A stretch of 64,000 nt of DNA from Romanomermis culicivorax. Lineage: Eukaryota; Nematoda; Enoplea; Mermithida; Mermithidae. The stretch spans positions 1-64,000 of the forward strand of contig CAWUHX010000331.1 of NCBI GenBank assembly GCA_963922205.1, written 5' to 3'. The position numbers were made by a program, and so were the translations under genes. The notes beneath the pieces were generated by a model that saw only the letters and a program-made list of their open reading frames with translations, had not been told where the DNA came from and did not search any database. Of the stretch, positions 46,691 to 58,945 are shown piece by piece; positions within the stretch are counted from its first letter, which is position 1; every line of letters begins with the position of its first letter.

Positions 46691-46910
46691 ACAGGAAAAG
46701 TCGTAGGCATAGTTGGCTGCAACGAGCGAAAAACAGCGCGGCCCGCACACTTTTTTCGGCTTTAGAAAATTGGGGCCCGCAAGTCACCCGCAGCCGGAAA
46801 AAATTTGCAGGTCGCAACCCGCAACCACATTGCGATTTAGTGCGGCTTACGGACCCGCAATGAGTTCTGGAGTGGAGTACTTTTTGCAGTTTTGGTAGAT
46901 GCAATCGATA
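46690..46910 (+). repeat. Left member of a distant inverted pair, CCCGCA-rich
   Basis: It begins CGTAGGCATAGTTGGCTGC and is followed by repeated GCCCGCA / ACCCGCA words. The inverse (CAACTATGCCTACGG) is at about 56483-56500, with its own CCGCA-rich flank. It resembles hAT-type subterminal repeats, but the pairing spans about 9.8 kb. Confidence 0.45.
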
Positions 46911-47063
46911 CAGTATATGAAATTTTGCGCTGAACAACACTAGATACCTAGATGAATGTTAACAGCAGGCTACTTCTAAAACACGAATTCACTCGCAGAC
47001 CGGGATCCCAGGGCTTAAACATAGATCCGGATCAGCATAGCCAAAGTAAGGTTTCTGAAGATG

Positions 47064-47555
47064 TGTTGTAGTGTGTTTCCGCCGAATTTCATAATAATTT
47101 GTCAAATGTTCAGAGACACAGGCAGGATCAAATTGGAGCAAGCAACGGGGACCATCTGAGGGCGTCTTACTGTAATTCAGTTCTGGTACGCTTGCTGTGA
47201 GTGCTCTCGCATCATCATTATTGATCTTTATTTCGTCTACTAGTATCGTGTCCCCATGCGCCTTTGACGTACTTTTCCCAGCACGCAGGATTCTTTCTTT
47301 TATTCTCACCCATGCATTCGTTTTGTATGTAAGTGTATTAATTTTCATAGGTAAAATCATCAGGAGAAAATTCTTCTCTTTTGCACTTAGCTATTGGGAA
47401 TTCAAATTGGGAAACTGAAGGTTTTCTAATTTGGGGTTATTTTACTGTAGGGTTTAAGCACTTTAAGAGGTTAATTTATTGGGTAAGCATGGGTGTTGGA
47501 AACACGTGCATTAAGGACAATCCCTGGACCCAACTCCTGTCTGTCTTCATCCCAG
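47064..47555 (+). repeat. LTR-like direct repeat, upstream copy
   Basis: About 0.45-0.49 kb is shared with 55137-55570 at high identity: TTTGTCAAATGTTCAGAGA, CATCTGAGGGCGTCTTACTG, GTGCTCTCGCATCATCATTA, ACTTTTCCCAGCACGCAGGA, GGTTTTCTAATTTGGGGTTA, GTAAGCATGGGTGTTGGAAA. Both begin TGTTG. This copy has an extra roughly 45-bp segment after GCAGGAT. It could be a 5' LTR of the decayed element that follows. Confidence 0.6.
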
Positions 47556-47985
47556 CACCTGGATCTTTGCAGGGTTCATACAAAGTTGGAGAAAAAAAAT
47601 TCCCTGTGTTTTCCAGGTTTTCCAGGTTGACAAATGAAATTTTTCCAGGTTTTTATAATGATGAAATATACTATGCCGAAGAAAAATACTGAATAATAGA
47701 AACATGTGTGAGCTAAAGTATAATCAAAAATAGAGTACTAAATCAAAAAATTTATTTCAAATTATTGCACAACCTAGTGCCGAAAAATTCTGATTCCGAG
47801 GCCTCTAAAACGTTGGAAAATCAATTTTTCAGCACATTCTTATGCAGCTACCGATGATCAATCGTGATCTTTTCACCATTTGATTGGTGGAAGCGTTAAT
47901 ACATTTTTCTAACGTTTTCGTATATCAAGAGCCAGTAATTTACCAATCATAATTATTTATGATATATATAAACCAAGGTATAAAC

Positions 47986-48926
47986 CAGTGTTTTTTTTGC
48001 ATGAGCTGTTTTGCACGGTGCAAAAAAATCACCAAAAAAGTTTTGCACGCCAAAAAATTTTTTGTACGCTAAATAAATAGTCACATTTTTCCACAAACTT
48101 TTCTTGCACAAATAAAGAAGTCAAATTTTTTTCCACATCAGTGTTTTTCTCGTCACTGGGCTTTCGCACATAATGACTTTGAATTACACGAGAAATTGAT
48201 GGTTAAGTCCTCTTGATGACAAGTGAGAGCCCAAAAAAAATAGTAATGTTTCCGGCGCCAAGCGCCGGAAAATTTTTTTCAGTATTGACATTCAGCGACA
48301 CTAGAAAATCAATTTTCTGAACATTTATTTCAAGAATTAGATTTGAATTCAGTGTTCAAAGTCGTAATTTTTAGAATTTAATTATTTGAAAAATTTTTAA
48401 ACCAGTAATTTATTCGTTAACTCTCATGAACTTGGCCGAAAAGATATATATGAAGGAAAGAGTAGAAATTTCCGAAAACTTCTTCCATGAAGCTTCCGAA
48501 TTGATTTTACGTTAAGCAAGGAATAATCCCTTCAAAAAGTTACGTATTGATCCTTCTCAAAAAATGTGTCAAGGAAAAAATGTGAATCTTCATTAAATAT
48601 CAAGATAACATATTGAAGATTACCAATTAAAACATGAGATAATACGTTTAGGATGATGAAAATAGATTAAGTAATAAGTGAAGGTATAGACATGCTAGAA
48701 GCTGCGCCTGCGCTAGGAATTAAATAATAATGCTTATTAAAGTTATAACCGGCGCGAAGCGCCGGAAAATTTTGAGATTTGCACCTACTAAAATGCACCG
48801 AATTCCATCTTTTCTATATGAAAACACCAAATTTTTTTCACACTTAATAAATATTTTTTTGCACGGTGCAAAAAATCTGAGTTTTGCACGAGCGGAAAAA
48901 GTTTTGCACAGTGCAAAAAAACACTG
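47986..48926. mobile_element. hAT-type MITE, 941 bp, perfect 8-bp TSD
   Basis: The ends CAGTGTTTTTTTTGCA and TGCAAAAAAACACTG are inverted. Flanks 47978-47985 and 48927-48934 are both GTATAAAC, an exact 8-bp target duplication as made by hAT transposases. Near both ends TTTTGCACGGTGCAAAA palindromes recur. Two GC hairpins (about 48252 and 48749) lie inside. It has no coding capacity. Confidence 0.88.
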
Positions 48927-50082
48927 GTATAAACCATGAAAAAGTGTGATAGATATTTTACTTCGGACTTGGATATCGATCGGTAATTAATGCGGTGCAG
49001 AGCATCAGAAAAAATTTGGATTTTGATATTCTATATCGTTGGAAAATGACCATTTTTAATATCTATTTCCTGCCTGACAAGTTTAATTTTTCATTGAATT
49101 CAACATGTTTTCAGTCAGGCAAACTAAAATTCAAAAATTAAGCAAGCAGCAATGAATTGAATGACTTTTTCAGACAGAAGATCCTCTGCTATTGTCCCAT
49201 GCTTAATCATTTTCCCAATGCAAAAAGTTATCTTCACGAAAGTCGAAAATTCTAAGGAACCACAAAATGATTTTGTGGAAATAATCTAGAAAAATCTAGG
49301 TTTTAGTCAAATATCTGAAAAAACAATACAAGGTCAAACATTCATCCATAACATGCTGATGTTTAAAAGCTATAAGCCAGCGTAAGCTAGGCCGACATTT
49401 TCCAACCGCACAACAGAAATGATAACAAGAATCATAAGTGACTTGAAATCTGGCGCGGAGCGCCGGAAAATTTTCGATATGTTTTCTTAAAAACGCATAA
49501 GAATGCATCTCCGGACAGGAAACTCACCCAATCAAAAGGGTCGTTAGTGTCTAATTTTTATAAGCCATGTTGGCTTGTGCCCCTAAATTTTTAGGAATCA
49601 CTCAGAGTTTTTAGAAGCCATGGCTCCTAATTAACCTTAAAACACCCTGACCAGACTCGATTTTTTTCACTCGCAAATATGAATGCTCTATATAGCCGAA
49701 AACATTTTATTGATTAGTCTCCAATTTTCTGGCATAAATGAGGAGTTTGAATGTTTTCTCGAATATTACCCTTACAATCCAATTGAAACGCTGACTTTGA
49801 CGTAATAATTTAAAGGCTAAATTAAAAGTTGAAGTTGAAAACCTAAAAAAAAACAATCTCAAATACTTGATGATTTTAAGCAATTTCACTTTCAATGTGC
49901 ATAGTTGAATAAGAAAACTCGCCGCAGCGCGGCGAAAAAATTTGACGATTTTCCTCTACTTTTCAACACAAAATAATTATTTTTCCACAAAATTCCCTGT
50001 GTTTTCCAGGTTTTCCAGGTTTTCCAGACCTGAAAAAAAATTCCCTGTGTTTTCCAGGTTTTCCAGGTTTTCCAGGTTGTGT
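48927..50082. other. Noncoding repeat-rich DNA with TTTTCCAGG tandem repeats
   Basis: It contains GC hairpins near 49451 and 49920, and two blocks of TTCCCTGTGTTTTCCAGG with tandem TTTTCCAGG (49992-50073). The same block occurs at 47600-47650, shortly after the upstream LTR-like repeat. No gene is seen. Confidence 0.5.
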
Positions 50083-51265
50083 ATGAACCCTGTCTTTGGG
50101 GGCGGCATTCGCCACCAGCCCACACCAAATTTCCGGGGCTACACATTCGTTGGTTTTGATACCAAATCTGTGATGGCTGGAGACATGAAGAATTTTAAAT
50201 TCACCATTCCCATTCCAGCTGACTCCATGGCATCTAGCTATCCATACTATGTTGAACTCACATTCCTGAATGGAGCCATGTTCATTTTCCAGACTTTTGC
50301 AGCATTGCCCAAGGATTGGACAGTGCTCTTCTCCCTAGTCCATGGTGAACACATCATCATAGTCTCTTTCGATGGAGCCAACGACTGGGCGGGAATCTAC
50401 GCCCTCCTCAATACCCAAATCTGCACCAACTGCCAAGAGAAAAACAAAGATCCTGTGGTGAAGGCCATCCATTTTGATGCCTATCAAGTAATATGCAACA
50501 TTGATATCTCTTCGCTGCTCTACAAGCTGACTCAGAGTATAGGTTTCATTCCAGGAAAAATGCACGCTCAAGGCCACTGTTTCGGCCATGTGGGCCCTTA
50601 ATGTGTCGCAGCTTACACTTAAGTTCCCGGCTGCACTTAACTTTTTCAACAATCCTCAAGAATCATATTTGCAGCCGGATGTCTTGGCTTATGCTGCCCT
50701 CAATGCGTTTTACCCGATCCTGCTATTTCTTGCCTTCAACTGGCCGAAACCTGCTCCTGCTTTCCACAACATCCCACTCATGGCTGTGGTGCCCGCCCAT
50801 TTGACCGCCAAAGTGTATCTGATGCTCTCCCAGGTTGCTTTACCAGCGATCATGTGGGATAAGGTTCTTTTGGCATATCAATTCTTTATGTATGACTGCA
50901 CATCATCGGACCACAATCAGTCTTTTTGTTTAGGCACCCAACCCAATGGTTTCCGAGACATCAAAACATTAATGGGCACCACCCATCCAAAATTATTGAC
51001 AGTCTGGAAGGTACCACAAAACAAAAAGAAGAAGCAGAAGGACAAATGGAACAAGTCACCTGATGTCTCCAACGATGAAGATCCAGTGCTTGAGCCTAAG
51101 AAAGTTTACGACAATCCAAAATGCCTTCAAGCAGCTGTAGCCTCGGCTATGAAGAGCGGCTTGATGCAACATGTAAATGAGCTACTTGGTTTTCTGGCAT
51201 TGCTGATCTATAAGCTCAAAGTCTGTGACTGCCTAGATGCCGAAAACGACCCCCCTCCCCACTGA
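50083..51265 (+). pseudogene. Decayed repeat-family ORF, segment 1 (two frames)
   Basis: Two plus frames, 50083..50601 and 50588..51265, join by a frame change near 50595. The first begins MNPVFGGGIRHQPTPNF and includes SIGFIPGKMHAQGHCFGHVG. The second continues through AALNAFYPILLFLAF and CLGTQPNGFRDIKTLMGTT, then a Lys-rich stretch (PQNKKKKQKDKWNK). GC content is clearly above the flanks. I find no reverse transcriptase, integrase or transposase motif. I recall similar proteins as abundant in mermithid nematode predictions but cannot confirm it. It looks like a broken gag-like or accessory protein of an LTR-like element. Confidence 0.5.
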
Positions 51266-51580
51266 TGTTGATGACATATGGATTGAGTGTGTAGCGTTGG
51301 ACTAACCCATTCACGATCGAACTTATCATGGTACCCATTACCATTATCTCCCTAATGCCATTCTTAGTGTTTTGCAGGTTGATGGATGCTGGCTATAACA
51401 GCTGACGACCATTATGCTGCTTGCTGCCATTTTAGCTTCACCCTGTTCCGCCACTGAATTTGACTACATAAATGATCTTCTGGCAAGACATGCCCACACG
51501 CTCGAAGATATAACCCCTGCAGCTTCCTACAACTGTATGTGGTTCCATGCTGATGGGAATCCTCATACCTGACTTATTGA

Positions 51581-52837
51581 TTGGATAAGCCCTATCCCCA
51601 AACCAGAACCCTCTTGCGACCAAAATCCCAGCATGTACATCTGCAATTGATTCGCCCTATATCCCGTCATTTTCGAGAATGGAAAGCACAGTTGGAGAAA
51701 TTGAAATTGACCAACTACACCGCAAATCCACACAGCCAGTTCCATTTCTATTCCTGCTTGCTTGGCCACATCGACTTTCAGAATCGCTTTTCTTTCCCAG
51801 CACCCATTTACACATACCCATTGCTGACTACGACCTTGGTGCGTGCATTGACTGCTGAAGAATTGCTGGACCACCCAATGTTTCTGGCCGCACCTGAACC
51901 TTCAGATGATGAGCTACTTGAAACTCCGATTTTTGACCTCAACAACGCGAAACTTCCCACAACAGTTACTACATCCTCACAGACGGGCTGGACAACTACA
52001 GCCGATCTTATAGTTTCAGTGACTTCCATCAACAAATTCCTCAAGCTCATGCTCGACAACATTTTGTTGCTGGCCCCGGTACCCACACAAGAATTGACGC
52101 CCGTTCAACCTGTCGAAATGGACACCAAAGCTGATGCAATGGCCACCTCGGATCACACTTTGACTGATATCGCGGAAGAGACCCCAGCCTATAAGGTAAC
52201 TGCTATGGACATAGCTCCATCCATGCCCACCATTGATCCTTCATTCTATGTGGCCACACCGGTGGTCCTGCCCAGTCCCCTGATGATTGACACTGTTGCC
52301 GCCACAAGGTATATTCCACCTGTTAAATTTTCACAACAAATCATTTCAGATACCCAATGGGCCACCCTGGCCGCCATCCTAAAAGCATACAATTTCCTGA
52401 CACCACCGCCTGGCATGGTGTGCCCAGAGCAAGATTGGCGCAACTATCCACAGCCATTACGAAATCAAATAACCAAAATTTTGATGCTGGATGCTGCTGC
52501 CACACCTGCCCCTCCTCAGCAAACGCTACCTGTTCCAATGGATCCGATTGTCGCACAACCAGTGCCTCAGCTGATGCCTACAAAACTGCCGCTGATGGAA
52601 CTGATGGATGTGCAGAAGCCGCAACAGCCCAGCACCTCAACTGCTAAACTAGACAGACACAGTCAACTCATTCGAACACCCACTCATTACAAGCATTTGA
52701 TCAAACATAAAATGAAACAAGAGGAAGAGGTTGACTACCACAAAGCCCATAAAGCCCGCACCATGGATGAACCACACACTCGATGTACCCCCCACCCAGT
52801 TAGTCCTGTACCAAATGTGGCAAAACGCGCAGCATAA
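51581..52837 (+). pseudogene. Decayed repeat-family ORF, segment 2 (Pro/Thr-rich, 418 codons)
   Basis: It is open without an ATG start. The N-terminal part (LISRHFREWKAQLEKLK-like) is followed by a long Pro/Thr/Ala-rich region with PVEMDTKADAM, MDIAPSMPTIDPSFYVATP, VKFSQQIISDTQWATLAAIL and PPPGMVCPEQDWRNYP. It ends in a charged His/Lys-rich tail (HLIKHKMKQEEEVDYHKAHK). Disordered, low-complexity structure and biased composition suggest a gag-like protein. It continues the strand and composition of the segments on both sides, separated by stretches with stops. Confidence 0.5.
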
Positions 52838-53251
52838 CACACTTGCATAACACCTTGCCCTGAGCAACAGGCCAAACAAAAAGAACAATAAACAGCTGGT
52901 CAAACCAGTTCAACCACTGGCGTGACTGGGCAGCCGTAAGCCACCGGGACTAAAAGTTCCGGTACCCAAACAAAAACCTTTGAATCATTGAAGTCGCTGC
53001 AGAAAACGCTGCTGGCGCAACAGTCCAATACCAGCCATTCTTGCCACAAATCACATCACCATGACGCTCGTCACCATCAGGAAAGAGATTTTTCCCGTCG
53101 CCATGACAGCAATACTTGAGACAGTCGCACTCAAGATTGCCACGACACCTCCACTCATCACCAAACACAGAGTAAACAAACATGTCAAGTTTACTCCACC
53201 AGTTTCTATGAGACAAATTATCAAAGTACTTTTCTCCATTCACTGCCAAAG

Positions 53252-54330
53252 TTGACTGACTATATTAGCCCATTGCACTGCAATGCCCAAATTCAATGTG
53301 GCCTTGAAGCATTGAAAAACCTGCCGCCTCAGCTGGAATTCAAGGCTCCATTGCTCCCGGCTCTGCCCATGGACGTCGAAACGCCTACCACTACAAAGTC
53401 CATGATGGCAATAATCACTACAGCATCATTTCCGACCACGGCCTCAACGTTGCTACCTTCTACCATGATAATGCCAATGCCAGCTGCCAGTACCTCAGCA
53501 GCCGCAACCACGAGCACGGCACACCCACAGCTGAAATTGGTTATTGCCATGCGACCCATCCTCGGAGGCGCCCTACCAGCCAGCATGGTCCTGCAAGTTG
53601 AGCTGCAATTGCCAAGCCAAGCCTCCACTTTGCCAAATTACATTCGCTTTCACACTACCAATCCGCTGCATTCAATCATGCTGGCAACACCACGTTACCC
53701 TCCTCGCATCGATCCGAACATTGAGTCCTTTTCACCACACACCTTGCACAAAATGGTCCTCATCAATTTCTTCAGTCACCTAGGCATACACATTACAATG
53801 GCTGTTCACATCCGCACCACAAATGCCTTGTTGGCCATTTACCAATATTCTTGTGAACATTACTGCCCGAGTTACCACAAAACCTGACTGCCCATTTCCC
53901 CCAATGTCACCACTCTCATCTTGCGATGGGTTGTGGGCATTTGGGTGGAAGAACTCGGTTGCATTGATGCTATACAAACCACCTATTTTGCCTTGTTCCT
54001 CTATGAAGCTCCCGGATTGGACAACCCATCCTGCTTGATCCAGGCCTATAACACTGCAGTTGGCCTCATCGATTCCTGGATGGCATACCCCCAGTATACG
54101 CCATTCCCCTTGCCATCAGACACCACTGACATTTATTGAATCTATTTGCAATATCACAGCGAAACGGATCACCCGGTACCACTGCTGCGATGCCTCGACT
54201 ACATGGCTTGATGGGAACTTCTCCCACTGCGTGTGCTGCCACCTACCATTCTTCTGTCAGATTGCCCAATGATGGTTCTGCAGCCAATTCCACAGCCCGG
54301 AACAAACCCGTTGTCGCTGATGCCTAGCTG
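53252..54330 (+). pseudogene. Decayed repeat-family ORF, segment 3 (frames shifted several times)
   Basis: The frame 53252..53887 contains DYISPLHCNAQIQCGLEALK, PNYIRFHTTNPLHSIMLATP, and INFFSHLGIHITMAVHIRTT. After a frame change it continues at 53921..54139 with [39 protein letters not shown] and [18 protein letters not shown]. It then fades through two more shifts to about 54330. The block LRWVxGxWxEELG...[26 protein letters not shown] looks like a conserved folded domain. Probably one long protein in the intact family; function unknown. Confidence 0.5.
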
Positions 54331-55136
54331 TACGTACACCTCTTCCCACTGTAGAAACGACGCCAATCAATACGGCCGCTCTCATCAGCAATCGCAAAGC
54401 CACCGCCATGTCAATCAATATGATTCTCATCACAATCCTCCCCACCCTTATGAGGACTGTTACCAGGATGACCGCCATGATGACCGTGATGATTATCAAT
54501 GCCACCCGCATATCGCCTCAGACACCCGTCAATGCCATCACCATTGATCTGCCGCTGTTTTTTTGCACAGTAATTTTGTTTCATTTCGTTAGTTTTCTTT
54601 TTTCTATTTTGGCCTCATTTCTCCGGGTTGTTTCTCTAATCTCATTTTTTGCTTTATTGTATTTTGTACTAGTTTTCTCTCCATGCTACTACTGCTAATC
54701 AGCAATTACAGTAAGCCACCCCAACATGTTCTACTGCCATGTGCCCCCATGCCAGATTGTCTTTTTCGCCACCTGCCGCATCTCCACCCTTTTTGGTTCA
54801 TTCTGGGGACTGCCCGAAGGTAGTGGCCAGTGGCCGGCCTCACCCTCCCATCCGCATGGACCCGTATGCTGGTGCACACCAATATATAGGTGCGGACGGA
54901 GTGACGTTTCAGGCCACAGTGTTGCCGATCTATTCTGGCCTCACTAACTGCGGACCGAGGCGGGAAGTCTCACCCTACACATCCTCAACATGGCTCAAAC
55001 CACTACAATGACTGCATCGACCCCACTGTGTGCAGCTGCCCCAGTGATGGCCTATAAAGGTGGAGCATCCCTCTTGCCAGTTTTGGTTAGTTTTGGTAAC
55101 AATTGTTGAGGGCAATCTACGGCAAGTGAGGAAGGG
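54331..55136. other. Tail of the LTR-like element
   Basis: It contains a His/Arg-biased stretch, a T-rich tract (54560-54700), and short frames with RMDPYAGAHQYIGADGVTFQ. Just before the downstream LTR-like repeat is a purine run AAGTGAGGAAGGG (about 55124-55136), which could be a polypurine tract. Confidence 0.4.
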
Positions 55137-55570
55137 TGTTGCAGTGCCGAGTTTCATATTAATTTGTCAAATGTTCAGAGATGCATGCAGGATCAAATTG
55201 GAGTGAGTGACATGGATCATCTGAGGGCGTCTTACTGTAATTCAGTTCTAGTACGTGTGAAGTGAGTGCTCTCGCATCATCATTATTGATCTTTACTTTG
55301 GTCTACTAGTGTCGTGTCCCCGTGTGCTTTTGCCATACTTTTCCCAGCACGCAGGATTTTTGTAGGTAAAATCATCATGAGAAACTTCTTCTCTTTTGGA
55401 CTAAGCTATAGGGAATTCAAATTGGGAAACTGAAGGTTTTCTAATTTGGGGTTATTCTGTGGGGTTTAAGTACTTTAGGAGGTTAATTTATCGGGTAAGC
55501 ATGGGTGTTGGAAACACATGCATTAAGGACGATCCCTGGACCCAATGCCTTCATCCCAAACCCCGGAAGA
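55137..55570 (+). repeat. LTR-like direct repeat, downstream copy
   Basis: This is the same orientation and content as 47064-47555, lacking an internal segment. It begins TGTTG directly after a purine tract. If the two are LTRs of one element, the element spans about 47064-55570, with a hAT MITE (47986-48926) inserted in it. Confidence 0.6.
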
Positions 55571-55599
55571 TATATTTCCAAATACAGCAAATGGTTTTG

Positions 55600-56100
55600 C
55601 GACTATATCCCGATTTCAGATCCAGCAATCAGGATCCATACCCAAAACGACTTGAACACAAACCGGATCACAGATCACCTGATTTATTTTTGATCCAAAT
55701 CAAATTTTTGATCCGAATCAAAATTTTAGATTTGGAACCAAATTTCTCTACTTTCACCTGGAAATTATAAATTTAGACAAGTCAGATATTTTCTATGTGG
55801 ATCTGACCAATTCAGAGCCAAATCAAAATTTTTGACCAGGTCAAAAATTTTGTCAAAAATTTTGATCCTGATCGAAAATTTGTTGATTCTTATCAAAAGT
55901 ATACCTTATTAAGGCGATCCATGATCTGGAAAAAAATCTGGATTCAAGTCATTTTGGCCACGGATCCGGATTGGGGGATCAAGATCCATGGAGATCCACT
56001 TTTAAGTCATTGCAAACCAAGCTCAGAACTACTTTAGTTATGCTAATCTGGATCCGGATCCATGTTTAAGTCGTTGGATCCAGAGGTGGATCTACATTTT
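55600..56100 (+). repeat. GATCC-rich degenerate repeats
   Basis: Words such as GGATCCGGAT, TTTGATCCGAATCAAAATTT, GGATCAAGATCCATGGA and CTGGATCCGGATCCATG recur, partly palindromic. No coding. It may be a subterminal region of a transposon. Confidence 0.5.
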
Positions 56101-57154
56101 AGTAGTTCCCCGAACAGTTGAGTAATATGATCATGTAATCGATTAGATGCCCAATTTGTTTAAAATCCACTCTGTCTGAAATTCTTATTTTGTGATGAAT
56201 CATTTCATATTTCTTTGTGAAAACTTCTCTGCAGCAAATGATCATTCATTTTTCACATGTATAGTAAATCCTTCATTTTCTGTATGTATGTATTATGTTG
56301 ACTTACCATGAACAACCTTGCATCAAATAATTCATGCTTTGAAATTGCGGTGAATTGTGCTTATCAGTGCAGTTTTCCAGTTCTGCATTTTTCAGATGCT
56401 GCACTAAAGTATGCCATTGCGAGGGCCGCAACCGACCCGCAGAATTGCAGGCTGCAAAATTTGCGGCAGCCAGAAAGCTGTTCAACTATGCCTACGGCTT
56501 AAGGTAACAAAGTATCAGTTGAACTAACAGCAACAAATAAAAAAACAGGTTGAGAAAACTGCCAAAATATTATTTGGATTTGGAATTAAGTTCTTGTTCC
56601 AGAAGTAGTGAAATCAGTAGTCAAATGTAATGATGACAGAGAGTAAAATATTCAGTGGAGCAAAGGACTCATTAAGATGTAAGTTGCGATTGTTGTGTGC
56701 TTCTGTAGTAAAAAATGATATATAAATTGAGCATGTTTGAGAGAATTAAAGTTCATCAGTAGAAAAAGGAAAATGGACTGACCATTTTTGAAAACTGATA
56801 AACAGAATATAATAATAAAAAGAAAATTTTTGTGAGTGTAGACTTTTGCTCTGAAAGTGGAGCATCTGAATCTGAAATTGACTAGTCATATATGTTTTGG
56901 TATGACCATGGACGATAATGATTTCTCCAGCATGCCATTCCACCACAGTACCATCTCCTCTAAAACATACTACAGTATAATGCAGTATATTCAGTATACG
57001 GATGCCAATCATACATGTCCAGTCGTAAGAGTGTGATACCTCCTCAATTTCCTGCAAATGGTCCACTGACCTTGATCTAGGTATTTTATGTATGATACAG
57101 ATCACTGTTGGTAGAACAATGTTATTGATAATGCATCTCGACACAACTAATTAC
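56101..57154. other. Noncoding DNA with right member of the distant inverted pair
   Basis: About 56400-56503 holds a CCGCA-rich segment ending CAACTATGCCTACGG, the inverse of the sequence at 46692. A minus-strand open frame at 56746-57144 lies directly downstream of a possible NADAR exon, but I find no family motif in it. Confidence 0.4.
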
Positions 57155-57232
57155 CTCCCAAAACTTATCATTATCAGCTTCAATGAGCAGGCAGTTCCCT
57201 GTGGATGTGAGATATTCGTACACATTGGGATT
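57155..57232 (-). pseudogene. Possible NADAR-domain exon (26 codons)
   Basis: On the minus strand the sequence between TTTCAG and GTAATT is open in phase 0 and reads NPNVYEYLTSTGNCLLIEAD followed by NDKFWE. This matches the 'Q-N-P-x-L-x-x-x-L-x-x-T-G-x-x-x-L-V-E-A-x-x-x-D-x-x-W-G' core of NADAR (N-glycosidase-like) domains. I could not assemble convincing neighbouring exons, so it may be a fragment or part of a transposon-captured gene. Confidence 0.4.
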
Positions 57233-58439
57233 CTGAAATGGCCTATGATTTGAAATAACTCAGACAGAAAAATGCTTGATATATGTCATACCACTGTCAT
57301 TTTGAATGGATCATGATCCCGTCAAAGTTAGTTATATTAGAATACACTCTAGAACAAACAATGTCGTTAGGAAAGATAATAAGTATGACAGAACATCATC
57401 ACTTGTGAGTGAATAACCAAGAACATGTCTTGCATTTGATACATCCAAGATCATTCGCCGAAATATCCAGATTGCTGTTGATCTAATTCGACTGGCCAAA
57501 AAAATCGTTGATATTGTCACGTGCTGACAAATTTTGCCCAATGTTACTTGATTCACATCATGTTTTTACTTTATATTTTTTGCCACTTTCTGTTTTACAA
57601 TTATTTACCCTTAATTTTGCATTTCGTTTATTATATTTTTACATGCATTCTGTGTGTACTTTCTGTGTTTCGTTCCTGTTTCATTTTGTTCTTTTATTTC
57701 TGTTACGTTTTGTTATCTTTCATTGTGCACATAGACTATGGTATGTAACCCGTTAGTTAGAATTTTCGCCAAAGATAAGATCTATGAGCTCATGGCCATA
57801 ATTGGAGCATAACGTGCACCTCTTTTCAGTAAAAACTAGCGACATTTTGCAACGCGAAACAACTAGTTTGGAGATTCTCTCTAAATGACGTTCATATGTT
57901 TAGCATGGAGAGTGAAACTCACCCCAATGCTTAACATATTCAGACTGGGGAATGTCTATGTGACCATAGGAATCTTCTGCAGCAATTTCTGCTGCAGAAG
58001 TTAGCTTGGGTGTTGTTAGCTCTACCCAGGGCATACTATAGGTCTATGAGGCCCTTTAAAAGGGCCTGTTTCTTTAGTTTTGTACTCATTTTTGGGCCTT
58101 AATCATTTCCCTTGCATTTTAGCTTGCATCTCCGCATATGTCGACTTATTTTTTTTTATAAATTTACATACTACTGCATCCGCCACCGATATCTTAATAA
58201 ATTTGCATATTACTTGGTGCCTTCCGCTGCCTTACCTTACCGTATCCCGTGCCTAGGAGTTACCCCCTCGCCCTTCACTTAGGAATCACCCATCCCTGCC
58301 CTCCTGGAACATTTTGCATCGCTCGCCGACCTGCATACGGTACACACCCCCAACCCAACCCAAATCGGATCACCATTACCCATTCCCGTCATCCCAGGAT
58401 CCATGAACCCTTGAACTCATCGCCCCCATGCTGAGTAGT
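57233..58439. other. Noncoding, pyrimidine-rich then C-rich stretch
   Basis: 57500-57730 is T/C-rich on the plus strand (resembling 54560-54720). 58195-58435 is C-rich and reads as a short Pro/His-rich frame (58249-58434) without a homologue that I recognise. A small AGCAATTTCTGCTGCAGAAG hairpin is near 57978. Confidence 0.4.
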
Positions 58440-58945
58440 AGTTGAGAAGAGGACTAGGTAAGTCTTCTCAGGGGTTATTGTTGTTGAGGGTATATTTGTG
58501 GGACCCTTTCCCTAAGTCCGTTTCACTTTGAGAGTTCCCTCAGTTGGAGTAGCCCTTGAACCCTTTGGGTTAGGGCCAAAAAGGGGATTTAGGTTTACAA
58601 TTGGGTCCCCTACAGTAAGCCATTCCACGAATGGCATTGTCCTTCATTCTCATTGAATGGGACTAGGGATTGTCACCCCTGACCTGGTGGTGTTGTCCAT
58701 TATTCTACAGCAGAACCCAAGGACAGTACCAAGGTACACTATAGGTTTTCCTGTAGTCAGTACCAGCTGGGTTAGGTTCCTGAAATGAATATATAAGCGA
58801 GCCACCCAATGGGGTCACAGTGTGTCACTCACAGTGACACGGCCATATTTTTGTTAATATGGCATGGGTTTCTTCCCATCAATGTGATTGTCCAGTTTTC
58901 ACTTAATGTGACATGGCTCCAATTTCATTTAATGTGACAATATCT
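58440..58945 (+). repeat. Possible solo LTR
   Basis: A purine run GTTGAGAAGAGGACTAGG precedes TGTTGTTGAGGGTATATTTG. Further along are CAGTACCAAGGTACACT, a TATA-like ATATATAAGCGAGCC (about 58789) and repeated AATGTGAC units (58880-58940). The layout (PPT, TG start, promoter) fits the 3' end of an LTR element. No paired copy lies within the window. Confidence 0.3.

Noticed and set aside
49942-50082. N-terminal FSRFSRF extension of the 50-kb frame
   Set aside because: Produced by TTTTCCAGG tandem repeats upstream of the ATG at 50083.
51808-54511. Minus-strand frames of 84-99 codons across the GC-rich element
   Set aside because: Composition-driven shadows; the plus-strand frames are longer and carry consistent composition across breaks.
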